From contig JBJELW010000090.1 of assembly GCA_051879315.1 (NCBI GenBank), positions 1 to 64,000 on the forward strand: a stretch of DNA of 64,000 nucleotides, in the 5' to 3' direction. Numbering within the stretch: position 1 is the first letter of the stretch; the number at the start of each line of letters is the position of its first letter. The position numbers and the translations under genes are program-made. Below the pieces are notes generated by a model. That model saw only the letters and a program-made list of their open reading frames with translations. It was not told the DNA's origin and ran no database searches. Source of the DNA: Roseburia_C sp051879315. Lineage in GTDB: Bacteria; Bacillota; Clostridia; Lachnospirales; Lachnospiraceae. This document shows, in pieces, positions 18,090 through 26,551 of the stretch.

Positions 18090-18143
18090 GTTCCGGTGCA
18101 GGATACATGTCGAGAAAGCGAGAAAACTGCGGTGAATCCCCCC

Positions 18144-18171
18144 TTGCAAAAATTCACCACTGGTTTATACT
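18144..18171 (+). promoter_or_regulatory. Sigma-A promoter of folC
   Basis: TTGCAA (18144-18149), 16-base spacer, TATACT (18166-18171). The start of transcription would fall only about 12 bases before the folC start, giving a very short leader. GGTGAAT/ATTCACC (18131-18158) is a dyad across the -35 region. Confidence 0.6.
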
Positions 18172-18189
18172 TAGAAAGTGATGAAAGTA

Positions 18190-19485
18190 ATGACCTACGA
18201 GGAAATATGTGATTATATATATGCAATCCCAAAATTCACCAAAAAAAATGATTTAAATCACACCCGTGAGCTGTTGAGAAGACTGCACATCATGGAACGG
18301 AGATTTGAGATCATCCATGTTGCGGGAAGTAACGGCAAGGGAAGCGTCTGTGCCTATCTTCATCAGGTGTTGAAGGATGCAGGACTGCGGGTGGGGATGT
18401 TTACCTCCCCACATCTGGTGTGTATGGAGGAGCGGTTCGTGGTAAATGGACAGCGCTGCAGCAGGGCAGAATTTATCGAAAGCTTTGAGGCTGTGGCGGA
18501 AGTGGTGGAGCAGATGGAAGCCGATGGTCTGGCTCACCCCTCTTTTTTTGAATATCTGTTTGCCATGGGAATGTATTATTTTCAAAAAAAACAGGTGCGT
18601 TATCTGATTTTGGAGACCGGGCTGGGAGGGAGGCTGGATGCCACCAATGTATTTGACGAGCCCATGCTTACCATAATTACTTCCATCAGTTTAGAACACA
18701 CGGAGTATTTGGGGGACACTATCTCAGCCATTGCAGCAGAGAAAGCCGGGATAATTAAAGAAGGAATACCGGTGATTTTCGATGCCTCAAATCCGGAAGC
18801 AAACCGGGTGATCACAGAGACAGCAAAAAGAAATCGGGCTCCCTATTATCCCATTTCTTTAGAAAGTCTTAAATTTCATGGAATTACCGGGAAAAACATT
18901 GATTTTTCCTATGTAAGTGGATATGATGTTGTTGATTTGTCCATCCCCTTTGCTGCATCTTATCAGATGATGAATGCGGCGCTGGCTTACCGGGCCCTTA
19001 CCATGCTGATGACAGATCTTCGGATGGACCGCAGAATGATTGCGGAGAGTATGGCGAAAACCGGTTGGCCCGGCAGGATGCAGATGGTGGCACCGGGGGT
19101 GTATTTTGACGGAGCGCACAATGCAGATGGGATTCGACAGTTTATCCAAAGCGTGCAGCTGCTGCAGGCGAAAAAACCTATATTGCTTTTTTCCATGATG
19201 CGGGAAAAGGATTACCATCTGTCCATTCAGGCACTTTGCCGTCAGGTGGAGTGGGATCAGGTGATCGTGACCCATATTGACGACGAAAGAGGATTGGAGC
19301 CTGCGGTGATGGAACGGGAGTTTTTGGCGGCCGGACAGCAGGTGACCGTGAAGGAAAACAGTACACAGGCTTATGCCTATGGCCTGGGGCAGAAAAAGGA
19401 AGGACAGATGTTGTTTTGTGCCGGTTCCCTTTATCTTATCGGGGAGTTGGAAGCAGCCATGGATTGTGTAAAGGAAGGATGTTAA
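18190..19485 (+). CDS. folC: Folylpolyglutamate synthase / Mur-ligase family
   Basis: Adds glutamate residues to folates in the cytosol, using ATP. The 431-residue protein shows the Mur-ligase order: ATP loop AGSNGKGSVCAYL (about 45-57), a SPHLVCMEERF folate-loop stretch, ETGLGGRLDATN (about 138-149), and the C-terminal glutamate ligase domain with GAHNADG. Family members may also act as dihydrofolate synthase. I chose ATG 18190 because MTYEE is the usual N-terminus; in-frame GTG 18178 and ATG 18181 are alternatives and the ribosome site (GAAAG) is weak for all. The small gene at 19487 starts one base after the stop. Confidence 0.93.
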   Translation: MTYEEICDYIYAIPKFTKKNDLNHTRELLRRLHIMERRFEIIHVAGSNGKGSVCAYLHQVLKDAGLRVGMFTSPHLVCMEERFVVNGQRCSRAEFIESFEAVAEVVEQMEADGLAHPSFFEYLFAMGMYYFQKKQVRYLILETGLGGRLDATNVFDEPMLTIITSISLEHTEYLGDTISAIAAEKAGIIKEGIPVIFDASNPEANRVITETAKRNRAPYYPISLESLKFHGITGKNIDFSYVSGYDVVDLSIPFAASYQMMNAALAYRALTMLMTDLRMDRRMIAESMAKTGWPGRMQMVAPGVYFDGAHNADGIRQFIQSVQLLQAKKPILLFSMMREKDYHLSIQALCRQVEWDQVIVTHIDDERGLEPAVMEREFLAAGQQVTVKENSTQAYAYGLGQKKEGQMLFCAGSLYLIGELEAAMDCVKEGC

Positions 19486-19486
19486 A

Positions 19487-19627
19487 ATGATAGATTTTGA
19501 AGAAGAATTAAAGAAATTCCAGCCCAGCCTCGAGGTGGAGGAGGCGGAAGAAGCCATATATAACCATGACCTGACGGATGTGACGGATATCCTAAAAGAA
19601 ATGTTAAAGGAAAATGAACAGCGGTAA
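19487..19627 (+). CDS. Small acidic protein (46 aa), conserved-context hypothetical
   Basis: Open frame from ATG 19487 to TAA 19625-19627 with AAGGAAGG 7-14 bases upstream. The peptide begins MIDFEEELKKFQPSLEVEE and ends ILKEMLKENEQR; it is acidic, mostly predicted helix, with no cysteine and no membrane segment. It lies tightly between folC (1 base) and the TPR gene (41 bases) and reads in one operon. I recognise the arrangement as typical for Lachnospiraceae, but no function is known to me. Codon use and ribosome site support it as a real gene. Confidence 0.7.
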   Translation: MIDFEEELKKFQPSLEVEEAEEAIYNHDLTDVTDILKEMLKENEQR

Positions 19628-19668
19628 TCCGGATAGCGGTGCAATATTATTCGATCAGGAGAGAACCT

Positions 19669-21048
19669 ATGAAGTGTTTTAATTGTGGGGCAGAGCTGAC
19701 AAAGACAGATTTCTGTCCAAATTGCGGGATTCAGATCCGCATATATAAAAAAATAGTCCACACCTCAAACTTTTACTACAATCAGGGACTGGAACGGGCC
19801 AATGTCCGGGATCTGTCCGGAGCAGCAGAGAGCCTGAGAAAGAGTCTGCGTTTTCAAAAGGGAAATATCATGGCCCGGAATCTGCTGGGACTGGTACTGT
19901 TTGAGATGGGAGAGACGGTAACTGCTCTGGGTGAGTGGGTGATCAGCAAAAGCCTTATGCCGGAGGATAACGATGCGGAGAAATATCTGGATGCCATTCA
20001 GAAGAATCCTGCCCGTTTGGAAACCATCAACCAGACTATCAAAAAATATAATCAGGCATTGCTTTATTGCCGGCAGAACAGTACAGATCTGGCCATTATC
20101 CAGTTGAAGAAAGTGTTATCCCTGAATCCAAAGCTGGTGAAGGGGCATCAGCTGCTGGCTCTGCTTTATATGAAAGAAGGACAGTATGAGCGGGCTAAGA
20201 AATCTTTGCGTGCTGCGCTGAAGGTGGATTCAGCGAACACACTGTCTCTGCGATACATGCGTGAGACCAATCAGATGCTGCGGGAAGCTAATTCCGGAAA
20301 AAAGAAAAAGCAGGAGGATGATCTGATTTCCTATCGCAGTGGCAATGATCTGATCATACAGCCCACCAGGTTTAAGGATACATCGGGATTTGCCACGGTG
20401 CTGGCTGTGTTGGCAGGAATCGTTATAGGAGTGGCGGTTACCGGTTTTCTGGTGGTGCCCAGTATCCGGCAGAACGTAAAGAGTGATGCCAATGCGGCAG
20501 TTAATCAGGCAAATGAGACCATTGCATCAAAGAATCAGGAAATTGCTTCCCTGGAGAATCAGATTGCGGAGCTGAACAACCGGCTGGAGAGTGAGGCAGA
20601 GGATTCCGATGCGCTGCTGGACCGGATAACCAGCTATGACCAGCTGCTGTTGGCTTATCAGGAGTATCAGAATGAAGATAACATTGCTGCTGGTGAGGCA
20701 TTGGCTACAGTGAACCCGGAGCATCTGTCCGATGAGGCAAAATCTATTTACGATGATCTGAGTGGAACGGTAAATAGCCAGTACGTCCAGACGTTGTATG
20801 ATGATGCGGCCACGGCATATAATGCCCGCAATTACGAAGCGGCAGCCGCAGGATTTGAGAAGGTGGCAGCCATTGATGAAAATTATGAGAATGGGGATGT
20901 GCTTTATTTTCTGGCTCAGTGTTACCGGAATCTGGGGCAGAATGAGGATGCCATTACCTACTATCAGAAGGTGGTGGATCAGTATCCAAACACCCAACAC
21001 GCTGCCAATGCGCAGCAGTATTTGGCTGAGCTGCAGGAAGCCCAATAA
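19669..21048 (+). CDS. Zinc-ribbon, TPR and coiled-coil membrane protein
   Basis: A 459-residue protein with a clear domain series: a CFNCGAEL...CPNCG zinc ribbon (residues 2-24), TPR helices at about 30-225, a lysine-rich linker, one membrane helix at about 244-268 (TVLAVLAGIVIGVAVTGFLVV), a coiled coil (SKNQEIASLENQIAELNNRLE, about 285-310), and a second TPR set to the C-terminus. The first TPR part should be cytosolic and the last extracytosolic, or the reverse; it is probably a scaffold. ATG 19669 follows GGAGAG by 5-6 bases. It ends with a terminator, so it is probably not cotranscribed with spoIIAA. Confidence 0.8.
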   Translation: MKCFNCGAELTKTDFCPNCGIQIRIYKKIVHTSNFYYNQGLERANVRDLSGAAESLRKSLRFQKGNIMARNLLGLVLFEMGETVTALGEWVISKSLMPEDNDAEKYLDAIQKNPARLETINQTIKKYNQALLYCRQNSTDLAIIQLKKVLSLNPKLVKGHQLLALLYMKEGQYERAKKSLRAALKVDSANTLSLRYMRETNQMLREANSGKKKKQEDDLISYRSGNDLIIQPTRFKDTSGFATVLAVLAGIVIGVAVTGFLVVPSIRQNVKSDANAAVNQANETIASKNQEIASLENQIAELNNRLESEAEDSDALLDRITSYDQLLLAYQEYQNEDNIAAGEALATVNPEHLSDEAKSIYDDLSGTVNSQYVQTLYDDAATAYNARNYEAAAAGFEKVAAIDENYENGDVLYFLAQCYRNLGQNEDAITYYQKVVDQYPNTQHAANAQQYLAELQEAQ

Positions 21049-21073
21049 AAGCATAAAATAAATAAGGAATCAC

Positions 21074-21111
21074 AAAAGATGTCAAGGTATATTACCGTGA
21101 CATCTTTTTTT
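21074..21111 (+). terminator. Terminator after the TPR gene
   Basis: AAAAGATGTCA / TGACATCTTTT stem with inner GGTA/TACC pairing, then T7. Confidence 0.8.
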
Positions 21112-21120
21112 GTGGCAAAC

Positions 21121-21789
21121 GCCAGCTTGGAATGATTCATTGTGAATCATTGCAAGAGGTTTGCTAATTGGCAAATGCCTATTCCGTTCATGACACAATT
21201 TTTCGCCTCTGGGTTAAAAATTTCCCCAAGGCAGGGATTTTTACGTCAGATGTTTCGACTTTGCATACATGTCCTAAGGAATCCTCCCAGCTGCGCTGGG
21301 TCCCTCCTTTGGACAATAGTGAGTGCGATTATTTCCCGCCTCTTCGGGATATGGCAGTTGCCTTGTGCACGCGAGACCGTCAATCTAGCATTCGTAAGCA
21401 TCCGACCACTCTGTGAGAAGTATCACGGCGGGGCGGGAAGAACCGCCATCCATGGCTGCGCCCTCAGGGCTCCGTCGTCTCTGCGAGACGCCACCTCAGG
21501 GCAGGTCTTCCCTCAGCGCACATCCTGTGCGCTTCCACGCCGTTCACTTATTGGTCGGATGCGTAACGACTGCACGATTTACTTTACGGTGCACAGGCAA
21601 TCTGTCCATGTCCGCGAAGGGCGTTGGAAATATCGGCACGGAAAAATGCAAACAAAGAAACATCAAATAAACGTAAAAATCCTGTTGGGAGAAATTTTAA
21701 CACAGAGAGCGAATTGTGGAGTGAATGTGATAGGCTTTGTCAATAGCAAGCCAATAGGTATGACTCACAATGAGTCATTCCAAGCTGGC
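21121..21789. repeat. Giant palindromic element, copy 1 (669 bp)
   Basis: This fills the 773-base gene-free gap before spoIIAA. The left half pairs with the right half over nearly its whole length: ends GCCAGCTTGGAATGA / TCATTCCAAGCTGGC, then GTTAAAAATTTCCCC with GGGAGAAATTTTAAC, TTTTTACG with CGTAAAAAT, GTGCAC with GTGCAC, CGTAAGCATCCGACCA with TGGTCGGATGCGTAACG, ACGGCG with CGCCGT, and a central CGTCTC/GAGACG loop near 21476-21490. The core is about 85-90% identical by eye to the minus strand of 58956-59569. No protein is supported: the frames that cross it differ between copies almost only by amino-acid-changing substitutions. It is either a structured RNA or a fold-back mobile element. 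Confidence 0.85.
21270..21315. repeat. Short hairpin module inserted in copy 1
   Basis: TGTCCTAAGG ... CCTTTGGACA with inner CCCAGC/GCTGGG. It is absent from the equivalent place in copy 2, and its arms match the outer stems of the hairpins at 61295-61503 (AAGGAGGGACCCAGCG and GGGAGGAT-CCTTAGGA). A nested insertion. Confidence 0.7.
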
Positions 21790-21821
21790 GGAAGCCAAGT
21801 AAAGAAAAAGGAGAGAACATT

Positions 21822-22139
21822 ATGGAATGTAACTATCAATTGGAGAATGGATGTCTCACCATCGGAGTGCCAAAAGAACTGGATCATCACTGCGCATCCC
21901 AGCTGCGGGCAGAAGCGGATCTTCTGATCAATTCCTATGCAGTCAATAAGCTGGTTTTTGATTTTTCCGGGACAGAGTTTATGGACAGTTCGGGCATTGG
22001 AGTGCTGATCGGACGATGCAAGAACATGAACTACGCAGGCGGCAGAGTGGAAGCAAAGAATCTCAATGAACGGATCCAGAAAATTTTCATTGTATCGGGG
22101 CTTCATAAACTGATCGAGATTCATAATGAGGAGGACTAA
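21822..22139 (+). CDS. spoIIAA: Anti-anti-sigma factor SpoIIAA
   Basis: A 105-residue STAS-domain protein that, when unphosphorylated, binds SpoIIAB and frees sigma-F in the forespore. The phosphoacceptor motif FMDSSGIGVLIGR is at residues 53-65, and the family C-terminus with FIVSGLHKLI is present. AAGGAGAG lies 8-11 bases before the ATG. It is first in the spoIIAA-spoIIAB-sigF operon. Only 32 bases separate the gene from the giant palindrome, and no promoter is visible in them, so the operon's promoter must lie inside or before the element. Confidence 0.93.
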   Translation: MECNYQLENGCLTIGVPKELDHHCASQLRAEADLLINSYAVNKLVFDFSGTEFMDSSGIGVLIGRCKNMNYAGGRVEAKNLNERIQKIFIVSGLHKLIEIHNEED

Positions 22140-22178
22140 AAGGAGACAGGAGTGCAGGCGAAGATGGAGAGAGAGAAT

Positions 22179-22619
22179 ATGACACAAAATAATGAGATGC
22201 AGGTAGAGTTTGATGCAAATTCTGTGAATGAACGGTTTGCCCGGGTGACGGTGGCTGCTTTTGCGGCACAGCTGGATCCCACCATGGACGAGCTGGAGGA
22301 TATCAAAACGGCGGTGTCGGAGGCTGTCACCAACGCCATCATTCACGGCTATGACCAGAGCCCCGGAAAAGTGCGTATGCTATGCAGACTGGAGGGAAAA
22401 CAGGTACATATCATTGTGGAGGATCAGGGAAAAGGTATAGCAGATATTTCTCTGGCAAAACAGCCTTTCTATACCACCAGACCGGAACTGGAGCGGTCGG
22501 GAATGGGTTTTGCATTTATGGAAGCCTTTATGGATGAGGTGCAGGTAGAGTCAGTGGTGGGGAAAGGAACCCGTATCACCATGAGAAAGCAAATTGGAAC
22601 TGTGCAGGAACAGGTGTAG
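22179..22619 (+). CDS. spoIIAB: Anti-sigma F factor / serine kinase SpoIIAB
   Basis: Binds and inhibits sigma-F and phosphorylates SpoIIAA. It has the GHKL ATPase signatures: N box EAVTNAIIHGY (about 47-57), G1 VEDQGKGI (about 81-88) and G2 SGMGFAFMEAFMD. From ATG 22179 the length is 146 aa, the family norm; GGAGAG lies 7-12 bases upstream. Earlier in-frame starts (GTG 22152, ATG 22164) would add a non-conserved tail. It lies 39 bases after spoIIAA and 2 bases before sigF, as in the classical operon. Confidence 0.93.
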   Translation: MTQNNEMQVEFDANSVNERFARVTVAAFAAQLDPTMDELEDIKTAVSEAVTNAIIHGYDQSPGKVRMLCRLEGKQVHIIVEDQGKGIADISLAKQPFYTTRPELERSGMGFAFMEAFMDEVQVESVVGKGTRITMRKQIGTVQEQV

Positions 22620-22621
22620 CC

Positions 22622-23344
22622 ATGGATGAAACAATGGCGTGTATCAGACAGGCACAGGAGGGGGATAAAGCAGCCAAAGAAAAGCTGGTGACAGACAACC
22701 TGGGACTGGTATGGAGTGTGGTGAAACGGTTTGCCAATCGGGGAAGGGATCCGGAGGAACTGTTCCAGATCGGCAGTATTGGCCTGCTGAAGGCCATCGA
22801 ACGTTTCGACACGAATTATGAAGTGTGTTTTTCCACCTATGCAGTGCCGGTAATCATGGGGGAAATCCGCCGTTTCCTTCGGGATGATGGGATGATCCGT
22901 GTCAGCCGGGGCATTAAAGAAAAGGGAATCCGGGTAAACGCTGCCAGAGCAGACCTGACGAAACGGCTTTGCAGGGAACCTACTTTGGAGGAGATTGCTG
23001 CAGAGACAGGGCTGTCGCTGGAGGAGATCGCAGCGGCAGGAGAGGCAAATGTGGAAGTGGAGTCCATTTACCGCAGTGTGTATCAGGCGGATGGCAGTGA
23101 ACTTTTTCTGGTGGACAGGCTGGCGGATCAGCGCAATGCCCATGAGGCTTCCGAGAACCGGATTCTGGTGCAGGAACTGATGGAGGGACTGGATGAAAAG
23201 GAGCGGAAGCTCATTGAACTGCGTTATTATGAAAATGCCACCCAGAGTGAAACAGCCAGGTGTCTCGGAACCAGCCAGGTGCAGATCAGCCGTATGGAGA
23301 AAAAATTACTGCAGAAACTGCGAAAACGGGTACTCCAGTCTTGA
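22622..23344 (+). CDS. sigF: Sporulation sigma factor F
   Basis: First forespore-specific sigma factor (240 aa). It has region 2 (DNLGLVWSVVKRFANRGRDPEELFQIGSIGLLKA, about residues 22-56), region 3, and the region 4 helix-turn-helix (NATQSETARCLGTSQVQISRMEKKLLQKLR). The start follows the spoIIAB stop by two bases, with AGGAAC as a modest ribosome site, consistent with coupling. It should drive spoIIR at 5983. The stop codon overlaps the -35 box of the next transcript. Confidence 0.95.
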   Translation: MDETMACIRQAQEGDKAAKEKLVTDNLGLVWSVVKRFANRGRDPEELFQIGSIGLLKAIERFDTNYEVCFSTYAVPVIMGEIRRFLRDDGMIRVSRGIKEKGIRVNAARADLTKRLCREPTLEEIAAETGLSLEEIAAAGEANVEVESIYRSVYQADGSELFLVDRLADQRNAHEASENRILVQELMEGLDEKERKLIELRYYENATQSETARCLGTSQVQISRMEKKLLQKLRKRVLQS

Positions 23345-23369
23345 CAAATGAAAGCTGCGGAAATATACT
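23341..23369 (+). promoter_or_regulatory. Promoter of the M-box/corA transcript
   Basis: Perfect TTGACA (23341-23346), 17-base spacer, TATACT (23364-23369). It begins inside the last codons of sigF. Confidence 0.8.
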
Positions 23370-23375
23370 TAATAA

Positions 23376-23577
23376 GGGTTAAAACGGTAGGTGAGGCTAC
23401 CATAGGGATACGGATTACTGCCGCGGAGTAGTGGAGACACTATGAGAAGGTCAACAGTCTATGTCGTCAAGGCGTAGAATAATGTAATTTCATTGCCCTA
23501 TGAAGCTAAAGCTTGAACGAGATATGTGGTGGATGAATCCTTATCATAGCGCGCTCGGGCTGTGATGAGGATTTTTT
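23376..23577 (+). ncRNA. M-box (ykoK) magnesium riboswitch with terminator
   Basis: This fills most of the 319-base gap before corA. It shows the M-box signatures GTAGGTGAGGCTACCATAGG, ATACGG..TGCCGC, GGTCAACAG..GTCGTCAAGGC and GCCCTATGAAGCTAAAGCTTG in the right order. The expression platform is a terminator, AATCCTTATCA / TGATGAGGATT (23536-23572), followed by a T tract. High magnesium should favour termination and lower corA expression. Confidence 0.9.
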
Positions 23578-23663
23578 ATTATATTTTTGTACATATAGGA
23601 AGTTTGAAACGGATTTGTTCCGGGAATCACCATACAGAATACAGGATAAGGAGGAAACCGACC

Positions 23664-24614
23664 ATGATAAATTACTATCGTGCCGTAAACGGAAAAGTAA
23701 CACAGCTGACGGAAGCGCAGGAAGACTGCTGGATTAACATGATTCAGCCCACAGAGAAAGAAGTGAGTCTGGTGGCGGAACGTTATGGCATAGAGATGGA
23801 TGCCATGAAGTCTGCATTGGATATGGATGAGCGTTCCCGTATCGAAACGGATGATAATTATACCATGGTGCTGGTAAATATTCCTACCATTGTAGATGAC
23901 AATGAGCGGGAGCTTTACGATACCATCCCCCTGTCTATTTTTGTGGTCAAAAAGGCTGTGATTACCGTATGCTTAGAACCCACACCGGTGCTTAAAAATT
24001 TTACCCAGAGCTATCTGCGGGGGTTTGACACGGCGCTGAAGTCCCGGTTTGTGCTGCAGATTCTGTATCGTGCCGCATCCCTGTTTTTGCAGTATCTGCG
24101 TAATATCGATAAGCAGAGTGATGTGCTGGAGAGCCGGTTGAATGCCAACCGTTCCACCCAGAACAGTGAGCTCATGGAGCTTTTAAAACTGGAAAAGAGT
24201 TTGTTGTACTTTACCACAGCCCTTCGCTCCAACGAGGTGGTTATGGAAAAGCTTTTCAAAAATACAAATATCAAAAAATACGAAGAGGATGAAGATCTTT
24301 TGGAGGACGTTATTGTCGAGAATAAACAGGCCATTGAGATGGCCAATGTGTATCGTGGTATTTTGAACGGAATGATGGATGCCTTCGGCTCCATTATCTC
24401 CAATAACCTGAACATCGTCATGAAGGTTCTGGCCATTATCACCATTGTGTTATCCATTCCCACCATGATTTTTTCCGCGTATGGAATGAACCTGGCGGCG
24501 GAAGGAATGCCGCTGGCATACAATCCCCACGGATTTTTATATATCGTATTGATTTCCATTGCACTCTCTGTGGTGGTGACATTGATTTTTGTCAAATTGA
24601 AAATGTTTAAATAG
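23664..24614 (+). CDS. corA: CorA family magnesium transporter
   Basis: A 316-residue divalent cation channel, acting as a pentamer in the membrane. It has a long soluble N-terminal funnel with a coiled stalk (ALRSNEVVMEKLFKN...), two C-terminal membrane helices and the YGMN selectivity motif between them (about residues 272-275). ATG 23664 follows AAGGAGGAAA; the frame extends upstream into the riboswitch terminator and was rejected there. The M-box upstream supports magnesium as substrate. Confidence 0.95.
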   Translation: MINYYRAVNGKVTQLTEAQEDCWINMIQPTEKEVSLVAERYGIEMDAMKSALDMDERSRIETDDNYTMVLVNIPTIVDDNERELYDTIPLSIFVVKKAVITVCLEPTPVLKNFTQSYLRGFDTALKSRFVLQILYRAASLFLQYLRNIDKQSDVLESRLNANRSTQNSELMELLKLEKSLLYFTTALRSNEVVMEKLFKNTNIKKYEEDEDLLEDVIVENKQAIEMANVYRGILNGMMDAFGSIISNNLNIVMKVLAIITIVLSIPTMIFSAYGMNLAAEGMPLAYNPHGFLYIVLISIALSVVVTLIFVKLKMFK

Positions 24615-24682
24615 TCGTTTGTGTGGGTATTTGTCCCTGCTCAACGAAAATAAAATATGTGAATACAAGAAGGAGAAATCTA

Positions 24683-25423
24683 ATGTACAAAAACTACGTC
24701 TTTGACCTTTACGGCACCTTGGTGGATATTCACACAGATGAGGAACAGATGGAGCTTTGGGAGAAGCTGGCACTGTTTTACGGATATTATGGGGCAAATT
24801 ATCAGCCTGCTGAATTGAAAGAGCGGTATGAAAGTCTGTGCAGTAGCAAGGAGGACGAACTGAGGCGGGGAGTGGAGCCGAAATATGCCCATGAAGCCTG
24901 TCCGGAGATTCATATTGAAGAAGTGTTTGCTGCGCTGTTTACGGAAAAAGGAGTGGAAGTCACAGAAGAGATGGCAATCCACACCGGACAGTTTTTCCGC
25001 GTACTGGCCACGGAGTATGTGAAGTTATACGATGGGGTTCCCCAGATGCTGACAAAGTTGAAAGAGGCCGGAGCCGGGGTGTATCTTCTGTCCAATGCCC
25101 AGCGTATCTTTACTGCTTTTGAACTGAATTATCTGGACATTACAAAATACTTTGATGGGATTCTGATTTCGTCAGATTACAGCACCAAAAAGCCGGATGT
25201 GCGGTTCTTTGAATTGCTGCAGGAGAAGTTTGGATTAGATCCGAAGGAGTGTATCATGGTGGGAAATGATTCCCGGTGCGATATCGGCGGCGCCAGGGCA
25301 GCAGGCATGGATTGCCTGTATGTGCGGTCCAATATCTCTCCCAAGGATGATCCCACACCGGATGCTACTTACTGTATGGAAGAGATGGATATTGCCCGGA
25401 TGACAGAGCTGCTGCTGCAGTAA
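24683..25423 (+). CDS. HAD superfamily phosphatase (YjjG-like)
   Basis: A 246-residue cytosolic HAD hydrolase: motif I FDLYGTLVDIHTD (residues 7-19), a helical cap, motif II LSNAQ (about 138), motif III STKKPDVRFF lysine, and motif IV GNDSRCDIGGARAAG. The order fits the TIGR01549 / YjjG group, often nucleotide or sugar phosphatases. AGGAGAAA lies 6 bases before ATG 24683. The convergent AraC gene ends 9 bases after its stop. The substrate is not predictable. Confidence 0.9.
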   Translation: MYKNYVFDLYGTLVDIHTDEEQMELWEKLALFYGYYGANYQPAELKERYESLCSSKEDELRRGVEPKYAHEACPEIHIEEVFAALFTEKGVEVTEEMAIHTGQFFRVLATEYVKLYDGVPQMLTKLKEAGAGVYLLSNAQRIFTAFELNYLDITKYFDGILISSDYSTKKPDVRFFELLQEKFGLDPKECIMVGNDSRCDIGGARAAGMDCLYVRSNISPKDDPTPDATYCMEEMDIARMTELLLQ

Positions 25424-25432
25424 TGAGTACTG

Positions 25433-26314
25433 CTAGTGGGAAAACCGGTTGCGGTATTCCCGCGGTGTCACATAATAATGTTTTTTAAACAGGCGGTTGA
25501 AGTAGGAGAGATTGTCAAAGCCCACTTCGGCCGCTATATTTAATATGGAGTCCCCAGAGGACAGCAGAAGCCTGCCTGCCATGGTGAGCCGGTAGTCGTT
25601 TAAGTATTCGGTGAAGGTGGTTCCCATGGTGTTTTTAAAGAATTTCATGAAATGGGATTCGCTGATGTGCAGCTCCTTTGCCATATCCTCAATGGTGATC
25701 TTATGCATGTAGTTGGTCTCAATGTATTTGATGACCAGCTTCATTTTATCTACGGATTTTTGATCTTTTTTTACTGTAGTTTTTTCCTGACAGTTGGCAA
25801 AGAGGATGGAAAAAAGCAGATACAGCTGTCCCTTGATAACAAACTGATAAGCCGGGGGATTGGTGCGGCACACCTGATCCGCCGCATCGATGCATTGGGC
25901 GATTTCCTCATAGTGAGGCATGCCCGGTGCATAATGGGTGGGAATGTGCAGGATTCCCTCGCTGAGGGGCTGGAAGTATTCGTCGCTACAGATATCTGCC
26001 TGCTTTGCCTGAAGCATATCAAGTTTGAAAATGATATTAATGTACTGCATGGAATAATTTTCATACTGTTCGATGGAATGCACCTGTCCCGGAGAGATAA
26101 AAATAATACTGCCGTCACTGACCGGATAATCTGTCAGATCTACCGTGACGATTCCCCGGCCGTTGCGGATGTAGATGATCTCCATCTCTTCATGCCAGTG
26201 GGTGGGGACACAGTCGAAGTCCAGCGGAATGGAGCAGGGGAAGGTGACATAGGGAAAAATGTCGGATACGTGATGCTTTTTTTCCTGATAGTTTTCATAC
26301 TCTAAAATATTCAT
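25433..26314 (-). CDS. AraC-family transcriptional regulator
   Basis: A 293-residue regulator. Residues about 20-100 form a cupin sensor domain (PTHWHEEMEIIYIRNGRG, then SDGSIIFISPGQVHSIE). The C-terminal 100 residues form two helix-turn-helix motifs: ITIEDMAKELHISESHFMKFFK and the second ending VGFDNLSYFNRLFKKHYYVTPREYR. The ligand is probably a carbohydrate. GGAGGG precedes the ATG by 8 bases on the coding strand. Two GATAG direct repeats 21 bases apart lie 24-67 bases upstream and recur before glgP, making both likely binding sites. The divergent SDR gene is 237 bases away. Confidence 0.92.
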   Translation of the reverse strand: MNILEYENYQEKKHHVSDIFPYVTFPCSIPLDFDCVPTHWHEEMEIIYIRNGRGIVTVDLTDYPVSDGSIIFISPGQVHSIEQYENYSMQYINIIFKLDMLQAKQADICSDEYFQPLSEGILHIPTHYAPGMPHYEEIAQCIDAADQVCRTNPPAYQFVIKGQLYLLFSILFANCQEKTTVKKDQKSVDKMKLVIKYIETNYMHKITIEDMAKELHISESHFMKFFKNTMGTTFTEYLNDYRLTMAGRLLLSSGDSILNIAAEVGFDNLSYFNRLFKKHYYVTPREYRNRFSH

Positions 26315-26337
26315 TTTGTCCCTCCAGATACATTCTT

Positions 26338-26381
26338 TTGATAGGATTGTACCACTGTTTGATAGAAAAGTACAAGAAAAA
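26338..26381. promoter_or_regulatory. Direct-repeat operator, site 1 (likely AraC-type)
   Basis: Two copies of TTTGATAGRAWWGTAC begin their GATAG at 26340 and 26361, 21 bases apart, the phasing of AraC-family half-sites. The same bipartite sequence recurs at 27973-28011. It lies between the AraC gene and the SDR gene. Confidence 0.65.
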
Positions 26382-26495
26382 CGGAATAATTTAATAAAGC
26401 GCTGATGAAAACCTTATTATTGATTTGTGAGAAAGAATGGGATATATTTAAAAGGGAGGCTATTTGGCGAGGTGAAATGTAAGCTAGTAAAAACA

Positions 26496-26534
26496 GACAC
26501 AAGGATCCCGTCACCTACGGTGATACCTCGTGTC
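26496..26534 (+). promoter_or_regulatory. Leader hairpin before the SDR gene
   Basis: GACACaAGG / CCTcGTGTC outer stem and GTCACC/GGTGAT inner stem, ending 4 bases before the GAGGAGG ribosome site. No T tract follows, so it is not a terminator; it may affect RNA stability or translation. Confidence 0.45.
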
Positions 26535-26551
26535 AAAAGAGGAGGTTTAAA

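Noticed and set aside
21142..21927. A 261-codon frame crossing the giant palindrome into spoIIAA
   Set aside because: It runs through the inverted repeat, has no ribosome site, and ends inside spoIIAA in another frame. Its counterpart in copy 2 differs almost only by amino-acid-changing substitutions, so no protein constraint is visible.
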